Below are positions 8,219 to 15,277 of a DNA stretch of 16,911 nt, piece by piece (position 1 is the stretch's first letter; each line of letters opens with the position of its first letter). Location of the stretch: contig VSPW01000020.1 in the NCBI GenBank assembly GCA_009775535.1, positions 1 to 16,911 on the forward strand, in the 5' to 3' direction. The notes beneath the pieces are model-generated. The model had not been told where the DNA came from. It searched no databases and saw only the letters and a list, made by a program, of their open reading frames with translations. This DNA comes from Muribaculaceae bacterium. Lineage in GTDB: Bacteria; Bacteroidota; Bacteroidia; Bacteroidales; Muribaculaceae. The translations under genes and the position numbers were made by a program.

Positions 8219-9344
8219 CCTCTGCCACAAATGCGAACCTCTGCGGGGGCGACAAGTGCAGCACGCCACCGGCCATACGCCCACCATCCATGACATAGGA
8301 CTGCGGCGGCACATCCCCCGATGCCACCACCCTCATCACGCCGCGGCAGCCGGGCGCAAGATAACGCCTGGAGAACCCGAGGGCCACAACCCCCATCGTC
8401 GCCCTGAGGTTAAGCTCAACACATGGGGCCAAAGCCGGCACGCCGCCACGGTCATACACCATCATGTCCACACCCATATAGCCCTTATACACAGGACATA
8501 CATAATCCGCAAGCACACGGCACAGCGACACAACAACCTCATCCAGCACATCCCCGGGAATATACCTTTCCAGACTGCCGCGCATATACTCCTGCGATGC
8601 CAGCACGTTCCCTGCATATTCCCCTGTCGGCGAAGTTTCAAACATCGACCACCCCTCAAAGCCCACACCGGCGCCGTCACTGCGGAACAATGCCGCAAAA
8701 TCCATTATCTTCGCCAACGGCTCTTCCCACATCACCGACCCCTGACGGCGGATTATCCCCCCGGCCTGACGGCGGAGGACGTCCCCGCTTAGCCTCGAAG
8801 CATTAATTACACCACGTCCGCTGCTCGACCAGGGCTGCTTCAGATATCCGCCGACACCCTCCACAAGCGCCGACAGCCGTTCCAAATCATCAGTCTCCAC
8901 CGGAATCGCCGGCAACGGAAAACCAAGCATCCCCGACAACGCCTCGTTGATGCATACCGAACTGCGGCGGTGGCTGAGCATACGCATCCTCCCCACCGCC
9001 TCGTCCGAAGGCAGCATCCACTGCGGACACCCGGCATCGGCATACATCTGGCGCGTATAGGCCGACCAGCCCCACGGCGACGGTGAAAGGCATCCGGAAG
9101 CGATCTCCTTACGCGATGCCACATCAACCCCCGTATCAAAACTCTCCGATACACCATCAAGCCACCTCGCATCCATCCCAAACGACATCACCCTGTCGCC
9201 CCTGTCAGCATACCACATAGGAAGGGCCTCGCCGCTAAGATGCATATGCCAGCCCACAGGCACAGGCGTATACCTGGCCAGCCCCGAAGCAAGCGCCAGA
9301 TCATTCTCCGGGACAAACAAATGGAGTACATTCAGCATATTCAT
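8208..9344 (-). CDS. ATP-grasp-like protein of unknown substrate
   Basis: This 378-residue protein is not one I can name. Its second half has features suggestive of an ATP-grasp ligase: YLKQPWSSSGRGV (167-179), resembling the ATP-binding lysine and glycine-rich small loop; EEPLAKIMDF (207-216); GYMGVDMMVYD (288-298); and CVELNLRATMG (308-318), resembling the E-x-N-x-R metal-binding segment. The N-terminal part (HLFVPENDLALASGLARYTP at 8-27) could be the pre-ATP-grasp region. Such enzymes join a carboxylate to an amine or thiol using ATP, but no substrate can be inferred and the assignment to the fold is by eye. There is no signal peptide, so it is cytoplasmic. The start is nearly on top of its own promoter; a second Met lies at 9338. 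It converges on the M23 gene and is divergent from the HD gene. Confidence 0.8.
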   Translation of the reverse strand: MNMLNVLHLFVPENDLALASGLARYTPVPVGWHMHLSGEALPMWYADRGDRVMSFGMDARWLDGVSESFDTGVDVASRKEIASGCLSPSPWGWSAYTRQMYADAGCPQWMLPSDEAVGRMRMLSHRRSSVCINEALSGMLGFPLPAIPVETDDLERLSALVEGVGGYLKQPWSSSGRGVINASRLSGDVLRRQAGGIIRRQGSVMWEEPLAKIMDFAALFRSDGAGVGFEGWSMFETSPTGEYAGNVLASQEYMRGSLERYIPGDVLDEVVVSLCRVLADYVCPVYKGYMGVDMMVYDRGGVPALAPCVELNLRATMGVVALGFSRRYLAPGCRGVMRVVASGDVPPQSYVMDGGRMAGGVLHLSPPQRFAFVAEVRR

Positions 9345-9348
9345 GGCG

Positions 9349-9381
9349 CAAAATTAACAAATAGCACACCACATAGCCAAA
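9349..9381 (-). promoter_or_regulatory. Consensus Bacteroidetes promoter of the ATP-grasp-like gene
   Basis: On the minus strand a TTTG (9381-9378) is followed after 21 bases by TAATTTTG (9356-9349). This is a full match to the Bacteroidetes pattern TTTG-N19-21-TAnnTTTG. Only four bases separate the -7 element from the ATG at 9344, so transcription should begin at or within a few bases of the start codon and the mRNA is probably leaderless. Confidence 0.75.
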
Positions 9382-9420
9382 ATTCATATGCAATAATATC
9401 CCCGTAAACACGAAAATTGC

Positions 9421-9428
9421 TAACTTTG
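9421..9428 (+). promoter_or_regulatory. -7 promoter element of the HD/nonulosonate operon
   Basis: TAACTTTG matches TAnnTTTG and ends five bases before the ATG at 9434, so this transcript too is predicted to be leaderless or nearly so. No TTTG is seen at the expected -33 distance. It is back to back with the promoter of the minus-strand gene, within an 89-base gap. Confidence 0.65.
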
Positions 9429-9433
9429 GCGTT

Positions 9434-10078
9434 ATGAAACGAGAACTGTTTGAATCGGCACTGGCTGAAAATTCAGCGCTGATAGACACTATCCGCGAAC
9501 GGGCACACAGGGCGCACCATCTGGTCAACCAACACTATGACCACACATTGCCTTACGGCCACCATCTCGACATGGTGGCCGATGCCGTCATCAAATACGG
9601 CCACAACGTATGCGACAAGCCCGAAGAAGTGCCGGCACTGCTTTTCGGGGCATATTTCCACGATTCCATCGAGGATGCAAGGCTCACATACAACGATGTC
9701 CTGAAACTGTGCACCACCATGATGCAGCCACATCTGGCAGTAACGGCCACAGAAATAGTGTATGCCCTCACCAACGAGAAAGGGCGCACACGAGCGGAGC
9801 GCGCCGACGGACGGTACTACAGCGGCATCAGGGCCACCCCCTACGCCCCGTTTGTAAAGCTTGCCGACAGGCTCGCCAACATATCATACTCGGCATCGGC
9901 CGGCAGCCATGACGACAGCAAGCGGATGATGGCCGTATACGCCGGCGAAATGCAGCATTTCATCGAATCTTTATCAGTGGCCGGAGCTGACGACATACGC
10001 CTGTCAATACCACAGGAAATGATTGAAGAAATCCGGTCACACCTCCCACTACCATCCACTGCCACAGACAAAAAATGA
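9434..10078 (+). CDS. HD-domain hydrolase resembling (p)ppGpp hydrolase (Mesh1/SpoT HD type)
   Basis: The 214-residue protein carries the HD metal-binding pattern of the RelA/SpoT hydrolase domain: YGHHLDMV (41-48), HDSIED (76-81, like the HD-x-x-ED of SpoT), ALTNEKGRTR (111-120) and VKLADRLANI (141-150, like KLADRLHN). It ends soon after the HD fold and has no synthetase, TGS or ACT domain. Known stand-alone proteins of this kind split (p)ppGpp or related nucleotides, but other substrates are possible, so the exact reaction is an inference. It is the first gene of a four-gene operon; its stop overlaps the NeuC-type start (ATGATG context, 4 bases). There is no signal peptide, so it acts in the cytoplasm. 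Confidence 0.85.
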   Translation: MKRELFESALAENSALIDTIRERAHRAHHLVNQHYDHTLPYGHHLDMVADAVIKYGHNVCDKPEEVPALLFGAYFHDSIEDARLTYNDVLKLCTTMMQPHLAVTATEIVYALTNEKGRTRAERADGRYYSGIRATPYAPFVKLADRLANISYSASAGSHDDSKRMMAVYAGEMQHFIESLSVAGADDIRLSIPQEMIEEIRSHLPLPSTATDKK

Positions 10079-11271
10079 TGGACAACGGAAATACAAGCCA
10101 GACACCCCGCAAAGTATGCATAGCCACCGGCACACGCGCCGACTGGGGTCTGCTATCCCCTATCGCAAAAGCCCTTGACGGCCGACCTGACACCATCCTG
10201 CAGGTGATAGCCACCAACATGCACCTGAGCGAACGCTACGGAATGACCGTAAATGAGATTGAGGCCGACGGCATAACGGTAAGCGCACGCGTGAAGATGG
10301 ACACCCACAACGCGGACAGCGACATCTCAAAAGTGAAAGGCATGGCACAATGCATGGCCGGATGCGCCGACGCACTGGAAAGGCTTGCACCCGACGTGAT
10401 GGTCATCCTCGGCGACCGGTATGAAATGCTGGCAGTAGCATCTGCGGCCGCAATGATGCACATCCCGGTCATACACATAGCCGGCGGAGAGATATCCGAA
10501 GGGGCTATCGACGACTCCATAAGGCACGCCATCACCAAACTGTCGGCACTCCACCTCACAGCCACCGAACAATACCGCCGCAGGGTCATACAGCTTGGCG
10601 AAGAGCCGCGGAGGGTCATAAACACAGGAGCGATAGGCGTATATAATATCGTACACGAAAAACTCATGACACAGCAGGAGCTGGAGCAGTCCATCGGATT
10701 TGAAATCACAGACCCGACGCTGCTTGTCACATACCATCCTGCCACACTCGACGAGACCGGCAGCGGCCTCAGATGCAAGGCCATGCTCGATGCCCTCGAC
10801 CGCTTCCCGCAGTGCCGCATAATCATGACATATCCAAACAACGATGCCGGGTCACAGGCGATAATCGACCTAATAACCGGCTATGCCGACAGACATAAGG
10901 ACCGTGTGCTGCTAGTGAAGTCCCTCGGACGCCTACGCTACCTGTCCGCACTCCGCTGCGTGCGCGCCGTAGTTGGCAATTCATCCAGCGGGATAGTCGA
11001 AGTGCCGTCAATGGGCATACCCACCGTCGACATAGGCATAAGGCAACGCGGGCGTATCGCCGCAAAGTCAGTGATACATTGCGGCGACTCCACCGATGAG
11101 ATATACCGCGCGGTAAGCTACGCGCTGTCGCCGTTCGGACAGTCGTTGGCGGCGTCAGCATCAAACCCATATTATAAACCGTCAACCCTGCAGAGCATCA
11201 CCGAGGCAATAGCACAGACCCCGTTACATACCCTGCGTACAAAAAGATTCTATGACATCGACCAGGCTTAG
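10075..11271 (+). CDS. neuC: Hydrolysing NDP-GlcNAc-type 2-epimerase (NeuC/LegG family)
   Basis: The 398-residue protein belongs to the UDP-N-acetylglucosamine 2-epimerase family, hydrolysing branch. Motifs are ATGTRADWGLL (17-27), LGDRYEMLA (112-120), HIAGGEISEGAIDDSIRHA (134-152) and, near the C-terminus, GNSSSGIVEVPSMGIP (301-316) with GIRQRGR (321-327). NeuC turns UDP-GlcNAc into ManNAc plus UDP for sialic acid; the relative LegG acts on the GDP- or UDP-linked 2,4-diacetamido sugar for legionaminic acid. Sequence reading alone does not decide between them. The PtmE-like gene two places downstream leans towards the GDP/legionaminic route. It overlaps the HD gene by 4 bases and the cytidylyltransferase gene by 20, so the three are translated from one mRNA. 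A second ATG at 10078 is an equally good start and changes only one residue. Confidence 0.9.
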   Translation: MMDNGNTSQTPRKVCIATGTRADWGLLSPIAKALDGRPDTILQVIATNMHLSERYGMTVNEIEADGITVSARVKMDTHNADSDISKVKGMAQCMAGCADALERLAPDVMVILGDRYEMLAVASAAAMMHIPVIHIAGGEISEGAIDDSIRHAITKLSALHLTATEQYRRRVIQLGEEPRRVINTGAIGVYNIVHEKLMTQQELEQSIGFEITDPTLLVTYHPATLDETGSGLRCKAMLDALDRFPQCRIIMTYPNNDAGSQAIIDLITGYADRHKDRVLLVKSLGRLRYLSALRCVRAVVGNSSSGIVEVPSMGIPTVDIGIRQRGRIAAKSVIHCGDSTDEIYRAVSYALSPFGQSLAASASNPYYKPSTLQSITEAIAQTPLHTLRTKRFYDIDQA

Positions 11272-11986
11272 ACCACTATACATAATCCCTGCCCGCGGAG
11301 GCAGCAAAGGCATCCCATACAAAAATATAAAGCAACTGGGGGGACGCCCGCTTATAGCATACTCTATCGACGTGGCATTGAGCCTTGCCGGCGGCAACCC
11401 GGAAAGGGTCATCCTCTCAACCGACGACCCAAAGATAGCATCGGTAGCCGAATCACTCGGGCTTCCTGTACCATACCGCAGGCCGGCCAGCCTTGCAACC
11501 GACACCTCCGGATCACGTGAAGTCATAATCGACGCCATGGACTATGCCGACAGCCAGGGTATCGGATACGACTGCGTTGTACTCCTCCAGCCAACCACCC
11601 CGTTCCGTAATGCACAGGACGTACAACAGGCCCTGGAGCTGTTCGACCCGGAAGACACAGATATGGTCGTAAGCGTGGCCGAAGCCGCCAGCAACCCATA
11701 CTACAACTGTTTTGAGACCGACCCCGTATCAGGATACCTGCACATATCAAAAGGCGACGGCCTGCTGACACGCCGCCAGGATGCGCCGCAGGCCTGGGAA
11801 TACAACGGCGCTGTATATGTGATAAACCCAGCATCAATACGCAAGATGCCACTGGGGATGTTCCCGCGCCGGAAACCATCAGTGATGCCCAAGGAAAGGA
11901 GCGTGGACCTGGACACCCCGCTTGACTGGGCCGTGGCCGAGGCGATACTCGCAAATCAAACAAATTGCCAGACAAAAAGACAGTAG
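11252..11986 (+). CDS. neuA: CMP-nonulosonate cytidylyltransferase (NeuA/LegF/PseF family)
   Basis: The 244-residue protein opens with the acylneuraminate cytidylyltransferase signature IIPARGGSKGIPYKNIKQLG (11-30), which binds CTP, followed by ILSTDD and VVLLQPTTPFR, both typical of the family. It activates a nine-carbon sugar acid as its CMP derivative for a sialyltransferase-like enzyme. Whether the sugar is N-acetylneuraminic, legionaminic or pseudaminic acid cannot be read from the sequence. Its length fits the single-domain form without a C-terminal esterase or phosphatase domain. The start lies inside the end of the epimerase gene (20-base overlap), and the next gene begins 4 bases after its stop. 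Confidence 0.91.
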   Translation: MTSTRLRPLYIIPARGGSKGIPYKNIKQLGGRPLIAYSIDVALSLAGGNPERVILSTDDPKIASVAESLGLPVPYRRPASLATDTSGSREVIIDAMDYADSQGIGYDCVVLLQPTTPFRNAQDVQQALELFDPEDTDMVVSVAEAASNPYYNCFETDPVSGYLHISKGDGLLTRRQDAPQAWEYNGAVYVINPASIRKMPLGMFPRRKPSVMPKERSVDLDTPLDWAVAEAILANQTNCQTKRQ

Positions 11987-11990
11987 ACAA

Positions 11991-13052
11991 ATGGAACACG
12001 TAACCCTGAACAGGCATATCATACCGCAATCCGACACACTGCTTGACGCCCTCCACCGCCTTAACGAATTTTCAGGCCAGGTAATGACCCTGCTTGCAGT
12101 CGACACGGACATGCGCCTGACCGGGACGCTCACCGATGGCGACGTAAGGCGCGCGCTAATAAACGGCTCACAACTGACATCACCCATATCCGAAGCCATG
12201 CACAGGGATTTCAGGTACATGGAAGCCGGATGCCATGACGTGGCGAAACTCTCAGGATTCAGGCGTGCTGGCTACATGCTCATACCCGTCCTGGACAGCG
12301 ACGGCACAATCAGCTCCGTGATCGACATGACCCGCACATCCACACGCCTGCCCATGTCGGCCATCCTGATGGCCGGAGGAAAAGGCGAGCGACTCAGGCC
12401 ACTGACCCTCACAACGCCAAAGCCGCTGCTGGAGATAGACGGCAAGCCTATCATAGACTACAACGTGGAAGCTCTCGCAGCCGTCGGCATCACCGACATC
12501 ACAGTCACCACACGCTACCTCGCACATATGTTGCACAGCCATTTCTCACAGCCTGTTGCTGGAATCAAAGTGAAATGCCTGGAAGAATCCCAGCCGCTGG
12601 GCACTATAGGCGCAGTCTCGATGCTGGAACACAAATGCCCGGGCACAACACTTGTAATGAACGCCGACCTGCTTACCGACATATCGTTCGAGGACATGTA
12701 CCTGCGGCATATCGCAGAAAAAGCCGACATCACGGTAGCATCCCTGCCCTACAGCATATCAGTGCCCTACGCAATACTCGCCACTGAAGGCGCAACCGTG
12801 ACGGCACTCGAAGAGAAACCCACATATTCCTACTACGCGAACGCAGGTATATACATGATTTCAAACAGCCTCCTCGCCTCAATACCAGAAGGACGCCGCA
12901 CCGATGCCACCGACCTGATAGAAGACGCGATAAAAGCCGGAAAACGGGTGGTATATTTCCCCATAAACGGCACATGGATCGACATAGGCTCGCCAGCCGA
13001 CTTCAGGCACGCGCAGGAACTCATGCGCCATGCACGCAACTTGCGGAAGTGA
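11991..13052 (+). CDS. CBS-pair plus sugar-1-phosphate nucleotidyltransferase (PtmE-like)
   Basis: The 353-residue protein has two CBS motifs at about 8-59 and 62-113, then a nucleotidyltransferase domain with ILMAGGKGERLRPLT (125-139) and TPKPLLEIDGKPIIDYN (142-158), the NTP-binding and lysine motifs of sugar-1-phosphate nucleotidyltransferases. The same order is known in PtmE of the Campylobacter legionaminic acid locus, described as a glucosamine-1-phosphate guanylyltransferase, and that is the best guess here. The nucleotide and sugar remain unproven; a mannose- or glucose-1-phosphate enzyme is possible. The CBS pair suggests control by adenine nucleotides. The frame is open from 11922, but that start would overlap the cytidylyltransferase by 65 bases; the ATG at 11991 is 4 bases after that gene's stop. 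A hairpin terminator follows 47 bases downstream. Confidence 0.87.
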   Translation: MEHVTLNRHIIPQSDTLLDALHRLNEFSGQVMTLLAVDTDMRLTGTLTDGDVRRALINGSQLTSPISEAMHRDFRYMEAGCHDVAKLSGFRRAGYMLIPVLDSDGTISSVIDMTRTSTRLPMSAILMAGGKGERLRPLTLTTPKPLLEIDGKPIIDYNVEALAAVGITDITVTTRYLAHMLHSHFSQPVAGIKVKCLEESQPLGTIGAVSMLEHKCPGTTLVMNADLLTDISFEDMYLRHIAEKADITVASLPYSISVPYAILATEGATVTALEEKPTYSYYANAGIYMISNSLLASIPEGRRTDATDLIEDAIKAGKRVVYFPINGTWIDIGSPADFRHAQELMRHARNLRK

Positions 13053-13099
13053 CACCCGCTGGACAACCCCGTCTCCCAGGGGACGGTAGACTTCATAGA

Positions 13100-13135
13100 T
13101 TAAAATGCCGAGCCAATGAAGGCACGGCATTTTAA
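13100..13135 (+). terminator. Hairpin terminator of the HD/nonulosonate operon
   Basis: TTAAAATGCCG (13100-13110) pairs perfectly with CGGCATTTTAA (13125-13135). GCC/GGC pairs extend the stem inside after one A-A mismatch, leaving the loop AATGAA. The U-rich 3' arm serves as the tail. Because the arms are A/T-rich at both ends it could work in both directions. Confidence 0.8.
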
Positions 13136-13177
13136 TTTCCGGCAGAGACCAATCCGACCCAATTCTATCACTATATC

Positions 13178-13209
13178 TTTCCGCATTTCACTTTTTTGTA
13201 GTAACTTTG
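13178..13209 (+). promoter_or_regulatory. Promoter of obgE
   Basis: TTTC at 13178-13181 (one mismatch to TTTG) is followed after 20 bases by TAACTTTG at 13202-13209, an exact TAnnTTTG. The distance to the ATG at 13251 gives a leader of about 36 A/T-rich bases with no Shine-Dalgarno sequence. Confidence 0.72.
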
Positions 13210-13250
13210 TTATATATAATATTTGACAACAAAAACTCAAGATACTTCAA

Positions 13251-14552
13251 ATGGCCGATTCCAATTTCATAGACTACGTCAAGATATTATGCCGCTCAGG
13301 AAAAGGCGGCGCCGGTTCGCTACATTTCTACCGCGCCAAATACGTGCCCAAAGGCGGCCCGGACGGAGGTGACGGCGGACGCGGCGGACACATCATACTG
13401 CGCGGCAACAGCCACATGTGGACACTGCTGCCGCTGAAATACCGCAGGCACATATTCGCAGGAAACGGCCAAAGCGGCTCTGGCGGCCGCAGCTTCGGCA
13501 AAGACGGCGAGGACGTGATTGTCGATGTCCCTTGCGGCACAGTAGTGTTCGATGCCGACAGCGGGGAGTTCCTTGCACAGGTCACCGAGGACGGACAGGA
13601 GATAAAGTTGCTGCGGGGCGGACGCGGCGGCCTGGGAAACTGGCACTTCAAATCGCCCACCAACCGGACTCCGAGATATGCACAGCCCGGAGAACCGGCT
13701 GTGGAAAAATCAATAATCCTAGAACTCAAGCTCCTGGCCGATGTCGGCCTGGTAGGGTTTCCGAATGCAGGCAAGTCTACCCTGCTTTCATCCCTGTCGG
13801 CGGCAAGGCCAAAAATCGCTGACTACCCATTTACCACAATGGAGCCGCAGCTTGGCATCGTATCCTACCGCGACAACCGCTCGTTTGTCATGGCCGACAT
13901 CCCAGGCATAATTGAAGGCGCCAGCGAAGGAAAAGGCCTGGGCCTCAGATTCCTGCGGCACATCGAACGCAACGCCGTACTGCTTTTCATGGTCCCGGCC
14001 GACGCCAACGACATAAAGGAGGAATATGAAGTGCTGCTGAACGAACTTAAACAGTTCAACCCTCAGCTGGTGGACAAGCCCCGCGTACTAGCCGTATCGA
14101 AATGCGACATGCTCGACGATGAACTTATGGACGAGATACGCGAAAGCCATCTGCCAGAAGGCGTTCCCACTGTATTTATCTCCGCTGTCTCAGGCATGGG
14201 CCTTACAGAACTCAAGGACGTCCTGTGGCGCGCCATAAACGATGAATCTAACCAGATAGGTAGTATCGACATCATACACCGCCCGCTTGACGGGCAGCAC
14301 CGTGTGCGTGAAGAAGATGAATTCATATTTGAAAATACGCCACAAGATACCGATCCTGCTGAGGATGCCGACATGCAAAGAATCAGCGCCGAATCATGGG
14401 GCGATGATTTCGACTACGATGACGGATACGGGCCGGATTTCGATACACCGGAAGAAGATGAAGAAGACACGGAAGAGCGCGATGACGATATCGTGCGGCC
14501 AGACGACCCGGACGCATTCCTGTTTGAAAGCTCACTTGATAACGGAAAATGA
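13251..14552 (+). CDS. obgE: Ribosome-associated GTPase Obg/CgtA
   Basis: The 433-residue GTPase starts with the glycine-rich Obg fold (1-160; repeated GG turns such as GGPDGGDGGRGG at 35-46). It continues with the G domain: P-loop GFPNAGKST (169-177), TT at 195-196, DIPG (216-219), SKCD (283-286) in place of the usual NKxD, and SAVSG as G5. Residues from about 340 on are rich in Asp and Glu and form an acidic, probably unstructured tail. Obg works in late assembly of the 50S ribosomal subunit and links growth to the guanine nucleotide pool. It has its own promoter and terminator and so is probably monocistronic. The SKxD form of G4 is, as I recall, common in Bacteroidetes Obg proteins. Confidence 0.96.
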   Translation: MADSNFIDYVKILCRSGKGGAGSLHFYRAKYVPKGGPDGGDGGRGGHIILRGNSHMWTLLPLKYRRHIFAGNGQSGSGGRSFGKDGEDVIVDVPCGTVVFDADSGEFLAQVTEDGQEIKLLRGGRGGLGNWHFKSPTNRTPRYAQPGEPAVEKSIILELKLLADVGLVGFPNAGKSTLLSSLSAARPKIADYPFTTMEPQLGIVSYRDNRSFVMADIPGIIEGASEGKGLGLRFLRHIERNAVLLFMVPADANDIKEEYEVLLNELKQFNPQLVDKPRVLAVSKCDMLDDELMDEIRESHLPEGVPTVFISAVSGMGLTELKDVLWRAINDESNQIGSIDIIHRPLDGQHRVREEDEFIFENTPQDTDPAEDADMQRISAESWGDDFDYDDGYGPDFDTPEEDEEDTEERDDDIVRPDDPDAFLFESSLDNGK

Positions 14553-14593
14553 AAAAAATATCGCATGGCCGGGATGCCATGCGATATTTTTTT
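14552..14593 (+). terminator. Strong hairpin terminator after obgE
   Basis: An 18-base perfect stem pairs positions 14552-14569 with 14576-14593 around the loop CGGGAT. The core arms are ATCGCATGGC and GCCATGCGAT, flanked by seven A on the left and seven T on the right. The first base of the hairpin is the last base of the obgE stop codon. The structure is symmetric, so it could stop transcription from either side. Confidence 0.92.
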
Positions 14594-14677
14594 GTATTTT
14601 TTCTTAAAGCCAAAATCGGCCATCAACAGACGATATATCAGATAGTTACAGCCACAAAACAGCCAGAACCTCCGAAA

Positions 14678-14704
14678 GTTAAAATCCCTTAAACGGGATT
14701 TAAC
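14678..14704. repeat. Inverted repeat upstream of the arginine-rich gene
   Basis: AAATCCC (14682-14688) and GGGATTT (14695-14701) form a 7-base stem around TTAAAC. Three more pairs (GTT with AAC) are possible past one bulged A. No T-run follows, so it is not a normal terminator. It lies 26 bases before the -7 element, where an activator or repressor could bind. No factor is known to me for it. Confidence 0.5.
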
Positions 14705-14729
14705 ACGTTAGAAGGCCACTAGGCGGTAT

Positions 14730-14737
14730 TACCTTTG
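14730..14737 (+). promoter_or_regulatory. -7 promoter element of the arginine-rich gene
   Basis: TACCTTTG matches TAnnTTTG, 37 bases before the ATG at 14775. No TTTG lies at the right distance upstream; the inverted repeat at 14678-14704 occupies the zone just above where a -33 box would be, which would fit control by a regulator. Confidence 0.55.
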
Positions 14738-14774
14738 CTGCATCAAACCAACAACACACAAAATTTTTACACCC

Positions 14775-15272
14775 ATGAAGACAACATCAATCGAAATCCC
14801 AGCCTCCATCCTCTCAGCCCTTGCAGCAAACCCCGGTGACACCCGGCTTGCAGCATCAGTCTGTTCCGCTATCGTTGAAGCCGCCGGAATATTGGGCGGC
14901 ACACCCGTGATTCCTGACACCGGCGCAGAAGCAGACCCATCCGTAATAACACAGCTAGCATTTAAAAAGCGCGAGCGCCGCAAGGCCGCGGCGGAAAAGC
15001 GTGCACGCAACCGCGAACGGCGCGAACGCAACCTCACCCGATTTCTGAACAACGGCATACGCAACGCCTTCCTGTCCGAACTAAACGCCATGGGGTTCAT
15101 CACCAAAAACGAATACCGAATAATAGACGCAATGACCACCGACAAACTCCTGAAGGCCCGTCAGGTGGAAAACATAATCAAGCCCCTAATACAACGGCGC
15201 GAAAGGGAACTGGCAAAAAAACAAGGCCTATCCACAGGGAATAGGCCTCATCCGATATCTTCAATGCCTTGA
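14775..15272 (+). CDS. Unidentified arginine-rich cytoplasmic protein
   Basis: I do not recognise this 165-residue protein. The N-terminal part (1-45) is predicted helical with small residues. A strongly basic stretch runs from about 64 to 89 (KKRERRKAAAEKRARNRERR) and would form a charged helix able to bind nucleic acid. Another helical part (90-150) follows, ending in a second basic run (RRERELAKK). There is no signal peptide or membrane segment. Coding is supported by the promoter element upstream, a sensible ATG, and C/G-rich third positions like its neighbours. Its last dozen or so codons coincide with the hairpin terminator of the convergent ferredoxin gene, and the two stop codons are only 5 bases apart. 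A role in RNA or ribosome binding, or an origin from a mobile element, would be guesses. Confidence 0.75.
   Translation: MKTTSIEIPASILSALAANPGDTRLAASVCSAIVEAAGILGGTPVIPDTGAEADPSVITQLAFKKRERRKAAAEKRARNRERRERNLTRFLNNGIRNAFLSELNAMGFITKNEYRIIDAMTTDKLLKARQVENIIKPLIQRRERELAKKQGLSTGNRPHPISSMP
15214..15248 (-). terminator. Terminator of the ferredoxin gene, inside the end of the convergent gene
   Basis: A 10-base perfect stem pairs 15224-15233 with 15239-15248 (AGGCCTATCC with GGATAGGCCT). Read on the minus strand it is followed by TTG and then seven T, a standard intrinsic terminator 30 bases after the ferredoxin stop. On the plus strand no T-run follows. It therefore serves the minus-strand gene while lying within the coding region of the arginine-rich protein. 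Confidence 0.82.
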
Positions 15273-15277
15273 AGCTA

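Noticed and set aside
8256..8806. Long open frames on the plus strand opposite the ATP-grasp-like gene
   Set aside because: They are rich in His, Pro and Arg with no domain pattern, as expected from the antisense of a GC-rich gene; the minus-strand frame has motifs and a promoter.
11922..11990. Longer start for the PtmE-like gene
   Set aside because: It would overlap the cytidylyltransferase by 65 bases and add a sequence without family features; the CBS domain begins soon after the ATG at 11991.
13320..13774. Open frames on the minus strand opposite obgE
   Set aside because: These are shadows of the glycine-rich Obg fold coding sequence; no start context or promoter supports them.
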